From positions 1-5,459 of the forward strand of contig JAQYWA010000160.1 in the NCBI GenBank assembly GCA_030145265.1: DNA of 5,459 bases, written 5' to 3'. Each line of letters opens with the position of its first letter. The stretch's first letter is position 1. Source of the DNA: Desulfuromonas sp. Its GTDB lineage: Bacteria > Desulfobacterota > Desulfuromonadia > Desulfuromonadales > Trichloromonadaceae. The notes beneath the pieces are model-generated. The model saw nothing but the letters and a program-made list of their open reading frames with translations, made no database searches and had not been told where the DNA came from. Made by a program: the position numbers and the translations under genes. Below are positions 5,305-5,459 of this stretch, piece after piece.

Positions 5305-5459
5305 ATGAATATCAGCAAGTTTGTCACTCCAGAGATCATCTTCGGCCTCGGCTCGTTGAGCCAGATCGGTGAAAGCGCTGTGCGTCTGGGGGCATCCAAG
5401 GTCTTTATCGTCAGCGATGCCGACGTGATGGAAGCCGGCTGGGTCGACAAGGCCCTGCA
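5305..5459 (+). CDS. Second iron-containing alcohol dehydrogenase, 5' part only
   Basis: Only 51 codons (plus two bases) are inside the window. The product starts MNISKFVTPEIIFGLGSL, then SQIGESAVRLGASKVFIVSDADV. This is the N-terminal half-Rossmann segment typical of Fe-containing alcohol dehydrogenases: a P-x-I-x-F-G-x-G-S/A turn near 9-17 and the beta strand KVFIVSDADV near 34-43. The metal-binding half is outside, so activity cannot be judged. GGGAG at 5291-5295 lies 9 nt before the ATG. Its N-terminus is clearly different from that of the dehydrogenase at the left end, so this is a paralogue from another subgroup, not a duplicate. It lies 81 nt after moeA on the same strand; a link to aldehyde metabolism by tungstoenzymes is plausible but inferred. 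Confidence 0.8.
   Translation, partial: MNISKFVTPEIIFGLGSLSQIGESAVRLGASKVFIVSDADVMEAGWVDKAL

Overview
The window looks like a chromosomal segment from an anaerobic bacterium with moderately high GC. The gene families (TupABC tungstate importer, MoeA, iron-dependent alcohol dehydrogenases), a sigma-54-type promoter and a Moco/Tuco-type RNA leader all fit a Desulfuromonadales-like (Geobacter/Pelobacter/Desulfuromonas) deltaproteobacterium. The lineage is an inference; no rRNA or other marker gene is present.

Layout. (1) Positions 1-948, minus strand: the first 316 codons of an iron-containing alcohol dehydrogenase, running off the left edge. (2) Positions 949-1742: a divergent, non-coding region of about 0.8 kb. 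Its left part serves the alcohol dehydrogenase, with a good -24/-12 (sigma-54) promoter on the minus strand near 1109-1124 and repeated TGGAAC/GTTCCA elements 100-280 bp upstream of it. Its right part serves the tungstate operon, with two dyads, then a structured RNA that I identify as a Moco/Tuco-family riboswitch (about 1549-1660), then a strong hairpin that can compete with pairing to the tupA Shine-Dalgarno sequence. (3) Positions 1743-5223, plus strand: a tight operon tupA-tupB-tupC-moeA (gaps of 10, 3 and 18 nt) for tungstate capture, import, and insertion of the metal into molybdopterin. (4) Positions 5224-5304: a short gap with weak promoter-like and inverted-repeat elements. (5) Positions 5305-5459, plus strand: the first 51 codons of a second, different iron-containing alcohol dehydrogenase, running off the right edge.

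How it fits together. TupA binds tungstate in the periplasm, TupB is the membrane channel and TupC the ATPase; MoeA inserts the oxyanion into adenylated molybdopterin. The product, tungsten cofactor (Tuco), is the most likely ligand of the leader RNA, which would close a feedback loop on import and insertion. The flanking alcohol dehydrogenases make or use aldehydes, the substrates of tungsten aldehyde:ferredoxin oxidoreductases. This suggests an alcohol/aldehyde oxidation locus, although no tungstoenzyme gene lies inside the window.

The most interesting item is the leader RNA. It has the Moco-riboswitch hallmark (stem-loop followed directly by TCCCGTAT, then GAAAAGG), but the stretch between its first conserved segment and that stem is much shorter than in the E. 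coli moaA RNA, as expected for the P3-less variants proposed to sense Tuco.
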